A stretch of 64,000 bases of DNA from contig NZ_JACAPR010000008.1 in NCBI RefSeq assembly GCF_013385635.1, forward strand, positions 186,001 to 250,000. Reading direction: 5' to 3'. The notes beneath the pieces were generated by a model. That model had not been told where the DNA came from. It ran no database searches and saw only the letters and a program-made list of their open reading frames with translations. Source of the DNA: Pseudomonas gingeri. Lineage in GTDB: Bacteria; Pseudomonadota; Gammaproteobacteria; Pseudomonadales; Pseudomonadaceae. The translations under genes and the position numbers were made by a program. Positions 43,377-55,952 of the stretch are shown here, piece after piece (positions within the stretch are counted from its first letter, which is position 1; each line of letters opens with the position of its first letter).

Positions 43377-44201
43377 TCACATGCGCTGCAGGTCCCGTTG
43401 AGCCAACTGGGCAGCCGATGTTCCCGGATACTGGGAAACCACTTGCTGCAAAATGCCTTTGACCTTGTCGGTGTGACCCAGGCGACGCTCTACGTCAGCC
43501 AGCTTGTACAACGAGTCAGGCACCTTGGCATGCTTGGGATACAACTGGCTGACCTTGGCAAAAGCCTGGCCGGCACCTTGCAGGTCACCCTTGGCCAGGT
43601 TCACTTCACCCAACCAGTACTGCGCGTTGCCAGCATACTGGCTGTTCGGGTACTTGCGCAGGAAAGCGCTGAACGCCTGGCTGGCCTTGTCGAAATCCTT
43701 GGCCTTGATCAGGTCGAAGGCGGCGTCGTAATACAGCTTTTCCTTCGCCGGATCGCCAGGTTCGCTGCTGGCCGCCGGGGCCTGGGCAGCAGGTGCTGTA
43801 CCGGCGGCGGCATTGACATCGCCACCGCTGGAAGAATTGTCAGGAGCCGCAGCCGCCGGAGCGCCGCCACTACCTATGCGCCGGTCAAGATCCTGGTATC
43901 GCTCCAGGTTTTCCTGCTTCATGCGCGCTACATCATTTTGCAGAACTTCGATTACGCCCTGTTGCTGCGCAAGTTGTTCCTGCATGCGTTGCAATTGGTT
44001 GAACAGCTCGCCCTGTGCCGAGACAGGGGCCGAAACCCCTCCCCCGGCATAGGCGCCGTTCGTACCGTAACCCGCTGGAGGATAACTCCCACCGCTATTG
44101 TTATAGCCGGAGTTGTCATCGACCACAGGAACCGCAGCCCACGCCGCAAGCGGCATGAGGCTGAGAGCCAATACAGTTACAGCACGACGGCACGTTCGCA
44201 T
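43377..44201 (-). CDS. cpoB: Cell division coordinator CpoB (YbgF)
   Basis: 274 residues with a signal peptide (cleavage near residue 22, LAAWA/AVP). A coiled coil follows (about 65-105, LFNQLQRMQEQLAQQQGVIEVLQNDVARMKQENLERYQDLDRR), then an Ala/Ser/Pro-rich linker and TPR repeats (KLYYDAAFDLIKAKDFDKASQAFSAFLRKYPNSQYAGNAQYWLGEV). CpoB links Tol-Pal to PBP1B during constriction. It is the final gene of the Tol-Pal cluster, six bases after pal. Confidence 0.94.
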   Translation of the reverse strand: MRTCRRAVTVLALSLMPLAAWAAVPVVDDNSGYNNSGGSYPPAGYGTNGAYAGGGVSAPVSAQGELFNQLQRMQEQLAQQQGVIEVLQNDVARMKQENLERYQDLDRRIGSGGAPAAAAPDNSSSGGDVNAAAGTAPAAQAPAASSEPGDPAKEKLYYDAAFDLIKAKDFDKASQAFSAFLRKYPNSQYAGNAQYWLGEVNLAKGDLQGAGQAFAKVSQLYPKHAKVPDSLYKLADVERRLGHTDKVKGILQQVVSQYPGTSAAQLAQRDLQRM

Positions 44202-44207
44202 GACGAA

Positions 44208-44705
44208 TTACTTACGCAGTTCGACGCGACGGTTTTGAGCCCAGGACTGTTCGTCGTGGCCAGTAGCAACTGGACGCTCTTTACCGTAGGAAACCAGTTC
44301 CAGCTGAGCTGGGGAAACACCTTGCAGTACCAGGTAGCGCTGAACGGCTTTCGCACGACGCTCGCCCAGTGCCATGTTGTACTCACGAGTACCACGTTCG
44401 TCGGTGTTGCCTTCCAGAACGACGCGAGCGCCGTTGGCTTTCAGGTCCTTGGCGTGAACGTCCAGGGAGCGCATGGCTTCTGGCTTCAGGTCCGAGCTGT
44501 CGTATTCGAAGTAGAAGGTGGTGATTGCGCGCAGAGCAGCTTCTTCGCTCAGGGAGCCATCAACAGCACCAGTGTTAGCGCCGTAACCAGCGTTTGGATC
44601 AACAGCGCCTTGACCGGCGTTGTCGCCGCCTTTGGACGAGCAACCTACAGCTACAGCCATGGCCAGAGCCAGCGCAGCAAATTTACCAAACTTCAGCATT
44701 TCCAT
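44208..44705 (-). CDS. pal: Peptidoglycan-associated lipoprotein Pal/OprL
   Basis: 165 residues. Signal peptide with lipobox ending AVGC22, a short Gly-rich tether and an OmpA-like domain (about 58-165) with the peptidoglycan-binding residues in [23 protein letters not shown]. It anchors the outer membrane to the wall and interacts with TolB. The sequence is close to P. aeruginosa OprL as I recall it. It follows tolB by 52 bases. Confidence 0.97.
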   Translation of the reverse strand: MEMLKFGKFAALALAMAVAVGCSSKGGDNAGQGAVDPNAGYGANTGAVDGSLSEEAALRAITTFYFEYDSSDLKPEAMRSLDVHAKDLKANGARVVLEGNTDERGTREYNMALGERRAKAVQRYLVLQGVSPAQLELVSYGKERPVATGHDEQSWAQNRRVELRK

Positions 44706-44757
44706 CGTGAAACTCCTAATGAACCCCAGTGTGTTAAGTAAAACGTATAGCGCCGCG

Positions 44758-46059
44758 TCAGTTCAGGTAAGGGGACCAGGAAGGTTCTCTGACTTCGCCT
44801 TGTGCGGTAGGAAGCGGGAGCCTTACGCGTCCGTTGATGGACACGAGCATCAAGACTCCCCGGCCCTGCTGGGCGGTGGCGTAGATTACCATGGTGCCGT
44901 TGGGCGCGACAGTAGCTGACTCATCAAGGTTGGTGTCTGTAAGGATTTTTACGCTACCGCGCTGCAAATCCTGAGCCGCCACCCGGAAATTGGTGAATCC
45001 GTCCTGACGGTGGATCATCACCAGGGTTTTTTCGTCGGCCGACAGTTTCGGGTTGGCGTTATAGTTACCGATGAAGGTCACACGCTCGGCACCGCCGCCA
45101 TTGACGTTGGTCTTGTAGATCTGTGGCTTGCCGCCGCGGTCGGAGGTGAAGTAGATGGTCGAACCATCCTTGCCCCAGAACGGTTCGGTGTTGATACCGG
45201 GACCGCTGGTCACGCGGCTGATCTGACGCGAAGCCAGGTTCATCACGTAGATATCCGGGTTGCCGTCCTTGGACAGCACGAACGCCAGGCGCGAGCCATC
45301 CGGCGACCAAGCTGGCGCGCCGTTCAGGCCTTCGAAGTTGGTGATCTGCTCACGACGACCGGTGTCGATGTGCTGGACGAAGATCCGCGGGCGCTTCTGC
45401 TCGAACGACACATAGGCGATACGCTTGCCGTCCGGCGCAAAACGCGGCGACAGGATCGGCTCGCGCGATTGCAGCAGGGTCACCGCACGCGCACCGTCGT
45501 AGTCCGAACGCTGCAGGGTGTAGCGGGTGTTGTTCACCGAGAAGCGCTCGGCCGTCACGTACAGCATGCGAGTCGAGAACGCACCCTTGATGCCGGTGAG
45601 TTTCTCGAACGACTGGTCGGCGATGTAGTGCGACATGTCCCGCAGTTGCTCGGCCGTGCCCGACACGCTGCCGGTCAGCACTTGCTGCTCGGTGGCGACG
45701 TTGAACAGCGCGTACTGCACCTGCAGGCGACCGCCCGCCGGAACAATGCTGCCGACCATGATGTACTGGGCGCCCAGGGCCTTCCAGTCACGGTAGATGA
45801 CTTCGCTGGCCTGGGTCGGCAGGCTGATCATGTTCTGCTTCGGGATCGGCGAGTAGTAACCGGAGTTACGCAGGTCGTCGCCGATGATCTGGGCCATGTC
45901 GTCCGGCAGCACGCTGCCGCCCTGCCAGCCGAACGGTACGACCGCAATCGGCGTGGCCCGGTCACTGCCACTGGTGACCAGAATGTTCTTTTCATCTGCT
46001 ACCGCCATCCCTGCCAGGCAGCAGATCACGACAAGCATTCCTCGAAGAAGGTTTCTCAC
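44758..46059 (-). CDS. tolB: Tol-Pal system protein TolB
   Basis: 433 residues with a signal peptide (ending GMAVA/DEK, about residue 21), an N-terminal alpha/beta domain and a six-bladed propeller with repeated [33 protein letters not shown] and [11 protein letters not shown] motifs. TolB cycles between Pal and TolA in the periplasm. Its start overlaps the tolA stop by four bases. Confidence 0.97.
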   Translation of the reverse strand: MRNLLRGMLVVICCLAGMAVADEKNILVTSGSDRATPIAVVPFGWQGGSVLPDDMAQIIGDDLRNSGYYSPIPKQNMISLPTQASEVIYRDWKALGAQYIMVGSIVPAGGRLQVQYALFNVATEQQVLTGSVSGTAEQLRDMSHYIADQSFEKLTGIKGAFSTRMLYVTAERFSVNNTRYTLQRSDYDGARAVTLLQSREPILSPRFAPDGKRIAYVSFEQKRPRIFVQHIDTGRREQITNFEGLNGAPAWSPDGSRLAFVLSKDGNPDIYVMNLASRQISRVTSGPGINTEPFWGKDGSTIYFTSDRGGKPQIYKTNVNGGGAERVTFIGNYNANPKLSADEKTLVMIHRQDGFTNFRVAAQDLQRGSVKILTDTNLDESATVAPNGTMVIYATAQQGRGVLMLVSINGRVRLPLPTAQGEVREPSWSPYLN

Positions 46060-47135
46060 AAGGCTAGATCCTCAGGTGTGAATGTCATCTTGAATGAACG
46101 ATAAGGAGCGAAGTCGCTCGGTTTCATTCCCTGCATTTCTGTCAAACGACCAATATTCTTGACCGCTGCTACCGCCGATGCGTCAAACGGACCGTCACCA
46201 CTGGACTTGGCCACCGAAACCGTAGTCACGGTACCGTCCGGCAACATGCCGATCTGCAGCACCACCGTCATCCCTTTACGTGCCGAAGGCGGACGCGCCC
46301 AACCTTCCGCGGCACGGGAGCGAATCAGATCGTCGAAACTGCCCGCGGTTTCATCGCCCTGCTCATCGGCCAAGGCCTGTTGGCGCTGCGGCGTATCGGA
46401 AAGCAAATCGGCCAGGGCTTGCGCCTTCTTGTCTTCGGCGGATTTACGCGCGGCGTCCTGCGACTTTTTCTTCGCCGCATCGGCTGCTGCTTTCTTCTTC
46501 GCATCTTCGGCGACTTTCTTCTTCGCCTCTTCAGCTTCAGCTTTCTTCTTGGCGTCTTCCGCGGCTTTCTTCTTCGCGTCTTCGACTATCTTTTTCTTCG
46601 CTTCGTCAGCGGCCTTTTTCTTGGCCTCTTCTTCAGCAGCCTGCTTGGCTTCTTCTTCTGCTTTCTTCTTGGCTATATCAGCCAATTGTTTCTCTTCAAC
46701 CTTTTTCGCTTCGGCGGCTTTCTTCGCGTCATCGGCTTTCTTGGCCTCATCAGCCTTCTTCGCCTCATCCGCTTTCTTGGCTTCGTCAGCCTTTTTCGCT
46801 TCTTCGGCCTTTTGAGCCGACTCTTCTTTCTTTTGTTCCGCTGCCTTTATCGCTTCCTGCTCGATCTTCTTCTGTTCCATCTGCTCGACTTCGGTCTGGC
46901 GCGCGGCGGATTTCTTCGCCTCACCCGCAATCTTCTGATTGGTCTGGGTGGTCGCCTGACTTTTCGATTTCAGCTGGTACAGAGTCGCCTGGACGATCGG
47001 CTTGGCCGGCGGCAGTTCCGGAGTCATGGCAAAGCTGGCGAACAGCATGCCAAAAATCAGGACGTGCAGACCTATCGCCCAGACGCTGGGCCAGAAGTAG
47101 CTTTCCGAGGCGGACGGCTCTCGCTGTTGGTGCAT
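46056..47135 (-). CDS. tolA: Tol-Pal system protein TolA
   Basis: 359 residues. One inner-membrane segment near residues 14-36 ([17 protein letters not shown]), a long Lys/Ala/Glu-rich helix (about 60-245) with near-perfect AKKADE repeats around 105-125, and a C-terminal globular domain (from about 265: [37 protein letters not shown]) that contacts TolB/Pal. TolA spans the periplasm and uses proton-motive force via TolQR. It overlaps tolR by one base. Confidence 0.96.
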   Translation of the reverse strand: MHQQREPSASESYFWPSVWAIGLHVLIFGMLFASFAMTPELPPAKPIVQATLYQLKSKSQATTQTNQKIAGEAKKSAARQTEVEQMEQKKIEQEAIKAAEQKKEESAQKAEEAKKADEAKKADEAKKADEAKKADDAKKAAEAKKVEEKQLADIAKKKAEEEAKQAAEEEAKKKAADEAKKKIVEDAKKKAAEDAKKKAEAEEAKKKVAEDAKKKAAADAAKKKSQDAARKSAEDKKAQALADLLSDTPQRQQALADEQGDETAGSFDDLIRSRAAEGWARPPSARKGMTVVLQIGMLPDGTVTTVSVAKSSGDGPFDASAVAAVKNIGRLTEMQGMKPSDFAPYRSFKMTFTPEDLAL

Positions 47136-47587
47136 CAGGGCGCCTCGGTAATCAAGCCAACATTACCGACCCCAGCTTTCTGCAGACCGCCCATGGCACC
47201 CATGACAGCGCCGTAGTCGACGGTCTTGTCGCCACGAATGAAGACCTGGGTGTGCTTGCCGCCTTCGTTGCCGGCACGAATGATCTTGGTCACGGCATCG
47301 GTCATCTGCGGCAAGGTCATGGCCTTGTCCTGCTGCTTTTCGGTGTCGACTTCACTGCCAAGGTTCCAGTAGTAGGTCTTGTCAGCCTTGATCGAAATGG
47401 TCAGGACCTGGGTGTTGTTGTCCTGCGGCAAGGCTTCGCTGGAAACCTTGGGCAGATCGACTTTCACACCCTGGTTGAGCATCGGTGCGGTCACCATGAA
47501 GATAACGAGCAGTACCAACATCACGTCGATGTATGGCACCACGTTCATCTCGGCAACCGGCTTGCGTTTGTGGCGAACTCGGGCCAT
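47135..47587 (-). CDS. tolR: Tol-Pal system protein TolR
   Basis: 150 residues of the ExbD/TolR family. A single N-terminal membrane helix (about 18-40, MNVVPYIDVMLVLLVIFMVTAPM) includes the essential Asp at position 22-23, with a periplasmic domain after it. With TolQ it forms the proton channel that drives TolA. It starts 14 bases after the tolQ stop. Confidence 0.97.
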   Translation of the reverse strand: MARVRHKRKPVAEMNVVPYIDVMLVLLVIFMVTAPMLNQGVKVDLPKVSSEALPQDNNTQVLTISIKADKTYYWNLGSEVDTEKQQDKAMTLPQMTDAVTKIIRAGNEGGKHTQVFIRGDKTVDYGAVMGAMGGLQKAGVGNVGLITEAP

Positions 47588-47601
47588 GGGGATTTACCTG
47601 C

Positions 47602-48297
47602 TCACTCTTCGCTGGTGTGCACTTTACGGTGCAGGATCGCCTGGAACTCGTCGGCGAAGGTGTAGTAGCGGCTGATCAGCGTTTCACCGCGAGCGGCGAA
47701 ACGGTTGTAGGCGATCACCGCCGGAATCGCCGCGAACAGGCCGATCGCCGTGGCCACCAGGGCTTCGGAGATACCTGGTGCAACGGTGGCGAGGGTCGCC
47801 TGCTGGGCAGTCGCCAGGCCGCGGAAGGAGTTCATGATCCCCCAGACAGTACCGAACAGACCGATATACGGGCTGACGGAGCCCACGGTCGCGAGGAATG
47901 GCAGGCTCTGCTCGAGTTTTTCTTCTTCACGGGAAATGGCGACGCGCATGGCGCGGGACACACCTTCCATGACCGCTTCCGGATCGACGCCCGGTTGCTG
48001 GCGCAGACGGGAGAACTCCTTGAAGCCGGCGCGGAAGATCTGCTCGACCCCCGAATCCGGATCCGGGTTGCTGCCGGCCTGACGGTACAGCTTGGACAGG
48101 TCGATACCCGACCAGAAGCGCTCTTCAAAGCTCTCCAGGGCACGACGACCGGCACGCAGCAGATTGCTGCGCTGGAAAATCATGATCCACGAGGTGACTG
48201 AGGCAGCCACCAGGATCAGCATGACCAATTGCACCACGATGCTGGCATTGCTGACCAAGCTCCACATGGAGGAATGGTCGACGACGTTAGCTTCCAC
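47602..48297 (-). CDS. tolQ: Tol-Pal system protein TolQ
   Basis: 231 residues of the ExbB/TolQ family with three membrane helices: near 17-38 ([24 protein letters not shown]), 133-160 ([21 protein letters not shown]) and 170-195 ([27 protein letters not shown]). The Thr and Gly residues lining the proton path are visible. Its start overlaps the ybgC stop by 11 bases. Confidence 0.97.
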   Translation of the reverse strand: MEANVVDHSSMWSLVSNASIVVQLVMLILVAASVTSWIMIFQRSNLLRAGRRALESFEERFWSGIDLSKLYRQAGSNPDPDSGVEQIFRAGFKEFSRLRQQPGVDPEAVMEGVSRAMRVAISREEEKLEQSLPFLATVGSVSPYIGLFGTVWGIMNSFRGLATAQQATLATVAPGISEALVATAIGLFAAIPAVIAYNRFAARGETLISRYYTFADEFQAILHRKVHTSEE

Positions 48298-48754
48298 GCT
48301 TTATCTCCTGCTCTAAGTGAGTACCCGCGCCGCTTGAGTCGGCAAAGGCCGACCGCAAGGCTTCTGGAATGGCCCGGGGTTTCAAACTGTCGGCGCGTAC
48401 ACACGCCACCAGAAACTGCCCTTCACAGAGCAGCGTTAAATCCGTTGCCCGCCGAACCTGCTGCTTGAAACGCAGGCTCGCACGGTTCAATTCAATGACA
48501 TCCGCGCTGATCAACAGCTCGTCGTCCAGTCGCGCCGGCACGTGGTAACGCGCTTCGCTGGAATGCACGACGAACAACAGGTTCTCCCCCACCAGCTCGG
48601 ATTGGGCAAAGCCCAGCTCCCTCAGCCGCTCGGTTCGAGCCCGCTCCATGAACTTAAGGTAATTAACGTAATACACGATGCCGCCGGCATCGGTGTCCTC
48701 GTAATAAACGCGACAGCGATGTGCGAACGACTGAACCCCGTTTTGCGCGCGCAT
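48287..48754 (-). CDS. ybgC: YbgC hot-dog acyl-CoA thioesterase
   Basis: 155 residues. [34 protein letters not shown] near 15-48 is the 4-hydroxybenzoyl-CoA thioesterase-like hot-dog motif with catalytic Asp in EDTDAGG. YbgC hydrolyses short or acyl-ACP-related thioesters near the membrane and is the usual first gene of tol-pal clusters. Together ybgC-tolQRAB-pal-cpoB is complete here. Confidence 0.94.
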   Translation of the reverse strand: MRAQNGVQSFAHRCRVYYEDTDAGGIVYYVNYLKFMERARTERLRELGFAQSELVGENLLFVVHSSEARYHVPARLDDELLISADVIELNRASLRFKQQVRRATDLTLLCEGQFLVACVRADSLKPRAIPEALRSAFADSSGAGTHLEQEIKRGS

Positions 48755-48892
48755 ACTCTAGTGCTTACTCCTCAGGTTGCCAATCCGGCCAGGCAACTGT
48801 TTTTCATACTTCCACGACTTTTTGCATGAAGATTCGTGACACGTGCCCTTCGGACAACGCAAACACCGAATAAATCAGCCCCTGTCCCGCCT

Positions 48893-49951
48893 TTACTCAT
48901 CCAGCGCATCAAGAAACTCGTCTACCACGGGCATTTCACCCAGGCGCGACGGAATGTTCAAACCGAAGTGCAGGTACGCATGCCGGGTGACCACGCGCCC
49001 ACGGGGCGTACGCATGATGTAGCCCTGCTGGATCAGGTAAGGCTCGAGCACATCCTCGATGGTGTGCCGCTCCTCGCTGATCGCCGCCGCCAGGCTGTCC
49101 ACGCCTACCGGGCCACCGTCGAACTTCTCGATCATGGTCAGCAGCAGACGCCGGTCCTGGTGATCGAAACCGTGTTCGTCGACATCCAGCAGGTTCAACG
49201 CCAGGTCCGCCACCGCCTTGGTGATATGCCCCCTGGCCCGCACTTCGGCGAAATCACGAACACGCCGCAACAAGCGGTTGGCGATCCGCGGCGTACCACG
49301 GGCACGCCGGGCGATCTCGAAGGCGCCGTCGGGATCCAGCGGCAAGCCGAGAATCCCAGCCGAACGACTGACAATGGTCGCCAGGTCCGCGGTGCTATAG
49401 AACTCAAGACGCTGCACGATACCGAAGCGGTCACGCAGCGGATTGGTCAACATGCCCGCACGGGTGGTCGCGCCCACCAGGGTGAACGGCGGCAGGTCGA
49501 GCTTGATCGACCGGGCGGCCGGGCCTTCACCGATCATGATGTCGAGCTGGAAGTCCTCCATTGCCGGATACAACACTTCCTCGACAATGGGTGACAGGCG
49601 GTGGATTTCATCGATGAACAGCACATCATGGGGTTCGAGATTGGTCAGCAGCGCCGCCAGGTCGCCCGCCCGTTCCAGTACCGGCCCGGAGGTGCTCTTG
49701 ATCGACACGCCCATCTCCTGGGCAATGATATTGGCCAGGGTGGTCTTGCCCAGCCCCGGCGGCCCGAAGATCAAAGTGTGGTCGAGGGACTCGTTACGGC
49801 CGCGGGCGGCCTGGATAAACAGCTCCATCTGCTCCTTGACCGTGGGCTGACCGATGTACTCGGCCAGGCTCAGCGGGCGAATCGCCCGGTCCTGGACCTC
49901 TTCACGGTCACGCCCGCCGGAAGCGGTTATCAAACGGTCGGCTTCAATCAC
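48893..49951 (-). CDS. ruvB: Holliday junction helicase subunit RuvB
   Basis: 352 residues. The AAA+ ATPase shows Walker [10 protein letters not shown] (63-71), Walker B FIDEIHRL near 112-119, sensor I GATTRAG near 160-166 and a C-terminal winged helix ([20 protein letters not shown]). RuvB hexamers drive branch migration on RuvA-bound junctions. Its start directly abuts the ruvA stop. Confidence 0.98.
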   Translation of the reverse strand: MIEADRLITASGGRDREEVQDRAIRPLSLAEYIGQPTVKEQMELFIQAARGRNESLDHTLIFGPPGLGKTTLANIIAQEMGVSIKSTSGPVLERAGDLAALLTNLEPHDVLFIDEIHRLSPIVEEVLYPAMEDFQLDIMIGEGPAARSIKLDLPPFTLVGATTRAGMLTNPLRDRFGIVQRLEFYSTADLATIVSRSAGILGLPLDPDGAFEIARRARGTPRIANRLLRRVRDFAEVRARGHITKAVADLALNLLDVDEHGFDHQDRRLLLTMIEKFDGGPVGVDSLAAAISEERHTIEDVLEPYLIQQGYIMRTPRGRVVTRHAYLHFGLNIPSRLGEMPVVDEFLDALDE

Positions 49952-50566
49952 TTAAATCATTCCCTTCAGGGCGCGACGAATCATATCTTCGCTACTCAAG
50001 CCTTTCTCTTTGATGGCAGACACCGCCTTGCTGGCTTCCTGCGGCTTGTAGCCCAGGGAAATCAGTGCGCTGACCGCATCGGTCTCGGCGCTGGCAACCG
50101 GTGCCGGCGGCGCGCCGTCCGGCTGGTTCGGCACCAGGGCAAACATGCTCGGTACGGTTTCCCAGGCCTTGAAGCGGTCCTTGAGCTCCACCAAAAGGCG
50201 CTCGGCGGTCTTCTTGCCCACCCCCGGCACCTTGACCAACGCCGAGGTATCCTGGGCCGACACACAACGCACCAGCTCATCGACCTCCAGGCTGGACATC
50301 AACGCCAATGCCAGCTTGGGCCCGACCCCATTGAGGCGGATCAGCTCGCGAAAGAAGTCGCGCTCGCGCTTGCCGACGAAGCCATAGAGTAACTGGGCAT
50401 CTTCGCGCACGACCAAATGGGTGTGCAGCGTCAGCGGTTCGCCGACCGACGGCAGGCGATAGAGCGTGGTCATCGGGACCTCCAGCTCATAGCCGAGGCC
50501 ATTCACATCCAGGATAAGGTGCGGTGGCTGTTTTTCAGCCAGGGTGCCGCGCAAGCGTCCAATCAC
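49952..50566 (-). CDS. ruvA: Holliday junction subunit RuvA
   Basis: 204 residues: an N-terminal OB fold ([31 protein letters not shown]), two helix-hairpin-helix motifs ([35 protein letters not shown]) and a C-terminal RuvB-binding three-helix domain ([17 protein letters not shown]). It forms the tetramer that holds the Holliday junction. Confidence 0.97.
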   Translation of the reverse strand: MIGRLRGTLAEKQPPHLILDVNGLGYELEVPMTTLYRLPSVGEPLTLHTHLVVREDAQLLYGFVGKRERDFFRELIRLNGVGPKLALALMSSLEVDELVRCVSAQDTSALVKVPGVGKKTAERLLVELKDRFKAWETVPSMFALVPNQPDGAPPAPVASAETDAVSALISLGYKPQEASKAVSAIKEKGLSSEDMIRRALKGMI

Positions 50567-50680
50567 GTATCCGATCCTTGTTTCCGGCCAGGCCGGGGGC
50601 TGATGAACAGACCGATAGACCTGCCATCATCCGGCAAGACAGTCTATCGGCAAGCAAAATTGTTTAAGCTGATGATGCTA

Positions 50681-51205
50681 TCAGAGACGCAGGCGACCGC
50701 CACGGGTCCGTGCCGCCCCCAATCCATGGGGTAACAGGCTCGAACGGGTGTGCGCATGACACAAGGCGATTGCCAGGGCATCCGAGGCGTCGATCTGCGG
50801 CTTGCTGGTCAACTTGAGCAGGTGCATCACCATCATCATCACCTGTTCCTTGTTGGCACCGCCCGTACCGGCCACCGCCTGCTTGACCTGCGTCGCCGTG
50901 TATTCGGCAATCTCCAGGTTCTCCTCGGCCCCGGCGACAATCGCCGCGCCACGGGCCTGGCCGAGCTTGAGCGCCGAATCGGCGTTCTTTGCCATGAATA
51001 CCTTTTCAATGCCCATGGTCACCGGACCATAGGTCTGGATCACCTCACGCACACTGCGGTAGACCACCTGCAAACGCTCGTGCAACTCGCCACTGCCAGT
51101 GCGAATGCAACCCGAGGCCACATAGACACAGCCACGCCCGGTGTCGCGAACCACACCGTAACCGGTAATCCGCGACCCCGGGTCGATACCAAGAATAAGA
51201 GTCAT
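50681..51205 (-). CDS. ruvC: Holliday junction endonuclease RuvC
   Basis: 174 residues. Catalytic acids Asp8 (LGIDPGS), Glu67 (GIEKVF), Asp139 and Asp142 (IDASDALA) are all present with E. coli-like spacing. It cleaves Holliday junctions symmetrically. Start ATG 51205 fits the family; the frame remains open upstream without similarity. The 114-base gap to ruvA has no gene. Confidence 0.97.
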   Translation of the reverse strand: MTLILGIDPGSRITGYGVVRDTGRGCVYVASGCIRTGSGELHERLQVVYRSVREVIQTYGPVTMGIEKVFMAKNADSALKLGQARGAAIVAGAEENLEIAEYTATQVKQAVAGTGGANKEQVMMMVMHLLKLTSKPQIDASDALAIALCHAHTRSSLLPHGLGAARTRGGRLRL

Positions 51206-51330
51206 AACGCCTGCGGTTCGATCGAGAAAGCCTGCCAATGCTGCGCAGTATCTACTGTATATGCATGCAGGTCGATAGCGTGCTGCCCAGAGGACACCAG
51301 CCCCTCCCCCCGCAGCCATAGGAGAATGCC

Positions 51331-51349
51331 CCTGCAAGGCAGGGGCGCG
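51331..51349 (-). terminator. Hairpin after yebC
   Basis: GCCCCTGC-AAG-GCAGGGGC gives an 8-bp stem just after the yebC stop. On the minus strand the following sequence (ATTCTCCTAT) has only a weak T content, so it may attenuate rather than stop transcription into ruvC. Confidence 0.5.
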
Positions 51350-51355
51350 CGCCGG

Positions 51356-52102
51356 TCAGCCGAGCTGTTCCAGCACAGCCTCGGGAATCTCCGCGTTGGA
51401 GTAGACGTTTTGCACGTCATCCAGGTCTTCGAGCATATCGATCATCTTCAGGACCTTCTCCGCGCCCTCGAGATCGAGTTCGGCACTGGTGGTCGGCAGC
51501 ATGACGATTTCCGCATCGCCGGCCTTGAACCCGGCCGCTTCCAGGGCGTTACGCACGGCGTAGAAACCGGCAAACGAGGTGAAGACATCAATGGAGCCGT
51601 CGTCGTTGGTCACCACGTCGTCGGCATCGGCCTCCATCGCGGCTTCCATCAGCGCATCCTCGTCGACGCCCGGCGCAAAGGAAATCTGCCCCTTGCGTTC
51701 GAACAGATAGGCCACGGAACCGTCGGTACCGAGGTTGCCGCCACACTTGCTGAAGGCATGCCGAACAGCGGCGGCGGTACGATTGCGGTTATCGGTCATG
51801 CATTCGACCATGACCGCCACACCACCCGGGCCGTAGCCTTCGTAGCTCAGTTCGACCATGTCATCGGTGTCGGCCGCGCCGGCACCACGGGCGACGGCGC
51901 GATCGATGATGTCCCGACTCATGTTCGCACCCAGCGCCTTGTCCAGGGCCAGGCGCAGACGTGGGTTGGAGCCGGGCTCAGCGCCACCCTGGCGGGCGGC
52001 AACGGTCAGCTCGCGAATCCACTTGGTGAAGATCTTGCCCTTCTTGGCATCCTGACGTTCTTTGCGGTGCTTGATGTTCGCCCACTTGGAATGACCCGCC
52101 AT
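51356..52102 (-). CDS. YebC/PmpR family regulator
   Basis: 248 residues starting [32 protein letters not shown], the invariant YebC signature, with three domains and the acidic central [15 protein letters not shown] part ([23 protein letters not shown]). PmpR in P. aeruginosa represses pqsR; other members assist ribosomes stalled at proline runs. Which role applies here is not decided by sequence. It lies between aspS and ruvC, as is common. Confidence 0.94.
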   Translation of the reverse strand: MAGHSKWANIKHRKERQDAKKGKIFTKWIRELTVAARQGGAEPGSNPRLRLALDKALGANMSRDIIDRAVARGAGAADTDDMVELSYEGYGPGGVAVMVECMTDNRNRTAAAVRHAFSKCGGNLGTDGSVAYLFERKGQISFAPGVDEDALMEAAMEADADDVVTNDDGSIDVFTSFAGFYAVRNALEAAGFKAGDAEIVMLPTTSAELDLEGAEKVLKMIDMLEDLDDVQNVYSNAEIPEAVLEQLG

Positions 52103-52190
52103 AACTCGCTCCGGTGCTCTTTGAAAGATTGCCTTGAAACATTGCCCGCCACGCAGTCAGCGCCAGCCGGCAAACAGAATTTTCGACCTG

Positions 52191-52223
52191 TATAAAAGAA
52201 AGGGCGCATCCGAGGATGCGCCC
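52191..52223 (-). terminator. Terminator of aspS
   Basis: GGGCGCATCC and GGATGCGCCC form perfect 10-bp arms with a two-base centre (52202-52223). On the minus strand the stem is followed by TTTCTTTTATA. It sits 13 bases after the aspS stop. Confidence 0.88.
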
Positions 52224-52235
52224 GCAAGGACCGGA

Positions 52236-54011
<1,776 letters not shown>

Positions 54012-54105
54012 GGTCGTGGTTTCGCTTCTCGTAATTCGAATTCGGTGGAGGTCTTGCGTACTGTAGTGCCTGTAGCGCGCAAGAGCCCGCTCGTGTGACT
54101 CATTT

Positions 54106-54327
54106 TCAGTCGGCTTTGTCGCCACCGGCCAGGTTTTTCTTGGCACCGGTCTTGAAATCGGTTTCGTACCAACCGCTGCCGCTGAGGCGGAAACCGGGCA
54201 TCGAAAGCATCTTTTTCAATTCTGGCGCCTGGCAGGCAGGGCAATCGACCAGAGGGGCGGCGCTGATTTTCTGAATGGCTTCCAACTGATGACCACAGGA
54301 AGCACATTGGTAGTCGTACATGGGCAT
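54106..54327 (-). CDS. FmdB-type zinc ribbon protein
   Basis: 73 residues from ATG 54327 ([21 protein letters not shown]). Two Cys pairs, CASC and CPAC, make the FmdB/CxxC_CxxC_SSSS zinc ribbon; the [15 protein letters not shown] motif is the family tail. It may regulate or assist another process; the function is unknown. It lies 94 bases before aspS on the same strand and is a usual neighbour. Confidence 0.9.
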   Translation of the reverse strand: MPMYDYQCASCGHQLEAIQKISAAPLVDCPACQAPELKKMLSMPGFRLSGSGWYETDFKTGAKKNLAGGDKAD

Positions 54328-54459
54328 GGGGCGTCTCGACAATCAGATAACGACATCACTGCTGCCCGAGCCCAGGGTCGGGCCAGCAGCAAAGAGCGGG
54401 ATTATATCTGTTAAATCGAGGCTTTGCAGCCGTATGACCGGGGCGCCGCTCACCGGACC

Positions 54460-54795
54460 TCACGCCGGAGGGTGCAAACCACCCAGCGTCAGAAGATGCA
54501 CCATGCACACGACACGAATCAGACCACTGAAGTTCTTCACCCCTCCATAGCGCAGATGCACCTCCATATCGACATTGGACAACAGCGCATTGACCGTGCA
54601 CTGGTTGATGCCGGCCATGTCGGCCAGTACTTTCCAGTACACCTCTTCCAAGCGCAGACAGGTTGCAAACCCATTCAGGCGCACAGACCGTGAAACAGGC
54701 CTGGCCAACCCGATATCAAACTCCAGCAACATGGGGTCCGTCCTGGTTTTACGAAACAAACCGGCCTCCCCCACACACTGACTTAACTGAACCAT
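54460..54795 (-). CDS. Ribbon-helix-helix domain protein
   Basis: 111 residues from ATG 54795; ATG 54732 (90 residues) is an alternative. From about residue 33, PVSRSVRLNGFATCLRLEEVYWKVLADMAGINQCTVNALLSNVDMEVHLRYGGVKNFSGLIRVVCM matches the RHH_4-type domain: a beta strand for DNA or protein contact, then two helices. It is likely a small DNA-binding regulator. Target and partner are unknown. Confidence 0.72.
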   Translation of the reverse strand: MVQLSQCVGEAGLFRKTRTDPMLLEFDIGLARPVSRSVRLNGFATCLRLEEVYWKVLADMAGINQCTVNALLSNVDMEVHLRYGGVKNFSGLIRVVCMVHLLTLGGLHPPA

Positions 54796-55020
54796 CTTCC
54801 TCGCACTCCGTCGCTACATGTCTTCGAATAAAGACACTCCTGGAAAATCTCTCTCACATAAAACATTAAGTAAAAGTTCTTATCCAGCGGACTGAACCAA
54901 GACAACTGTAGGATGAGGCGACCAGAAAATACGGAACAGCGATACCACGCAGCAGGAACAGAACAGCGGGCCCGACAATCGCACGAATGAAGCCCCAGGG
55001 GCCTCATCCGCGCCCCTGCC

Positions 55021-55491
55021 TCAGCCCTCCAGCAGCGCCCGCAACATCCAGGCGGTTTTCTCATGCACCTGCATGCGCTGGGTCAACAGGTCGGCGGTCG
55101 GTTCATCGCTGACTTTATCGAGCAACGGAAATATGCCACGCGCCGTACGGGTAACGGCCTCCTGGCCCTGTACCAGTTGCTTGATCATTTCCTCGGCACT
55201 CGGCACACCTTCTTCTTCCTTGATCGAAGACAGACGCGCATAAGTTGAATAAGTACCCGGCGCCGGGAAGCCCAATGCCCTGATTCGCTCGGCAATCAGA
55301 TCCACCGCCAAGGCCAGTTCGTTGTATTGCTCTTCAAACATCAAGTGCAGGGTCCGAAACATCGGGCCGCTGACATTCCAGTGGAAGTTGTGGGTCTTCA
55401 GATAAAGTACATAGGTATCCGACAACAGACGGGAAAGCCCCTCGACAATGGACTTACGATCCGCTTCGCTGATACCGATATCAATAGCCAT
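55021..55491 (-). CDS. dps: Dps-family ferritin-like DNA-protection protein
   Basis: 156 residues. The inter-subunit ferroxidase residues His37, His49, Asp64 and Glu68 have exactly the spacing of E. coli Dps (His51, His63, Asp78, Glu82), in [37 protein letters not shown]. It stores iron and protects DNA from peroxide. ATG 55491 has AAGGGG nine bases upstream; the open frame above it is not family-like. Confidence 0.93.
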   Translation of the reverse strand: MAIDIGISEADRKSIVEGLSRLLSDTYVLYLKTHNFHWNVSGPMFRTLHLMFEEQYNELALAVDLIAERIRALGFPAPGTYSTYARLSSIKEEEGVPSAEEMIKQLVQGQEAVTRTARGIFPLLDKVSDEPTADLLTQRMQVHEKTAWMLRALLEG

Positions 55492-55952
55492 ATGCATCCC
55501 CTTGATGTGATTGAGATCACCCTTAAAGGTGTAGGACCACTCTAGCAAGAGTCCGCATTGCATGCAGCCCACACGCCACAATCCACCTGCGACAAATCCG
55601 CCACACCTGCCAGCCCGATCCCCCTGAAAGTGAAGGAAAAATCCAAGACCACAGATCTTCAGCCTGAAACAGGCTCGGATCAACGGCCCGCAAACGTCTA
55701 GATCAGGCCTCTCCTCACCCCACGGGCAATCGAGGTCGGTATTCGCCCGCAATCCCGGTGATAGCCGGCCAAGCCACTGATTTGAGAAGGTTCGGGCTTT
55801 GCTGTTAAATAGAGCCTGTGTCGTCGCAACCGAATTTCTGGGCGCGGCGCATAGGCTGATTGGCGCGCGTGCTCACCGCCTCACCTTTTTTCAGAAGCGA
55901 ACCGGGTGCCGTCAGCTCTTCCTTGCGATCCATCTTGAGTGAGTTAATCAAA
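55492..55952. other. Divergent dps / cold-shock-protein promoter region
   Basis: About 460 bases without a gene. It must contain the dps promoter (minus) and that of the membrane cold-shock-domain gene (plus). I see no good OxyR or sigma-70 match by eye, and the short frames here are not protein-like. Confidence 0.45.

Noticed and set aside
43356..44741. 461-codon plus-strand frame opposite cpoB and pal
   Set aside because: Spans two well-identified genes in antisense; no motifs.
46640..46830. Possible DNA tandem repeat or CRISPR-like array
   Set aside because: The periodicity is the AKKADE protein repeat of TolA; units vary in codons and there are no spacers.
46280..47665. Long plus-strand frames opposite tolA
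   Set aside because: They arise from the Lys/Ala codon repeats of tolA; the Phe/Leu/Ser-rich translation is an artefact.
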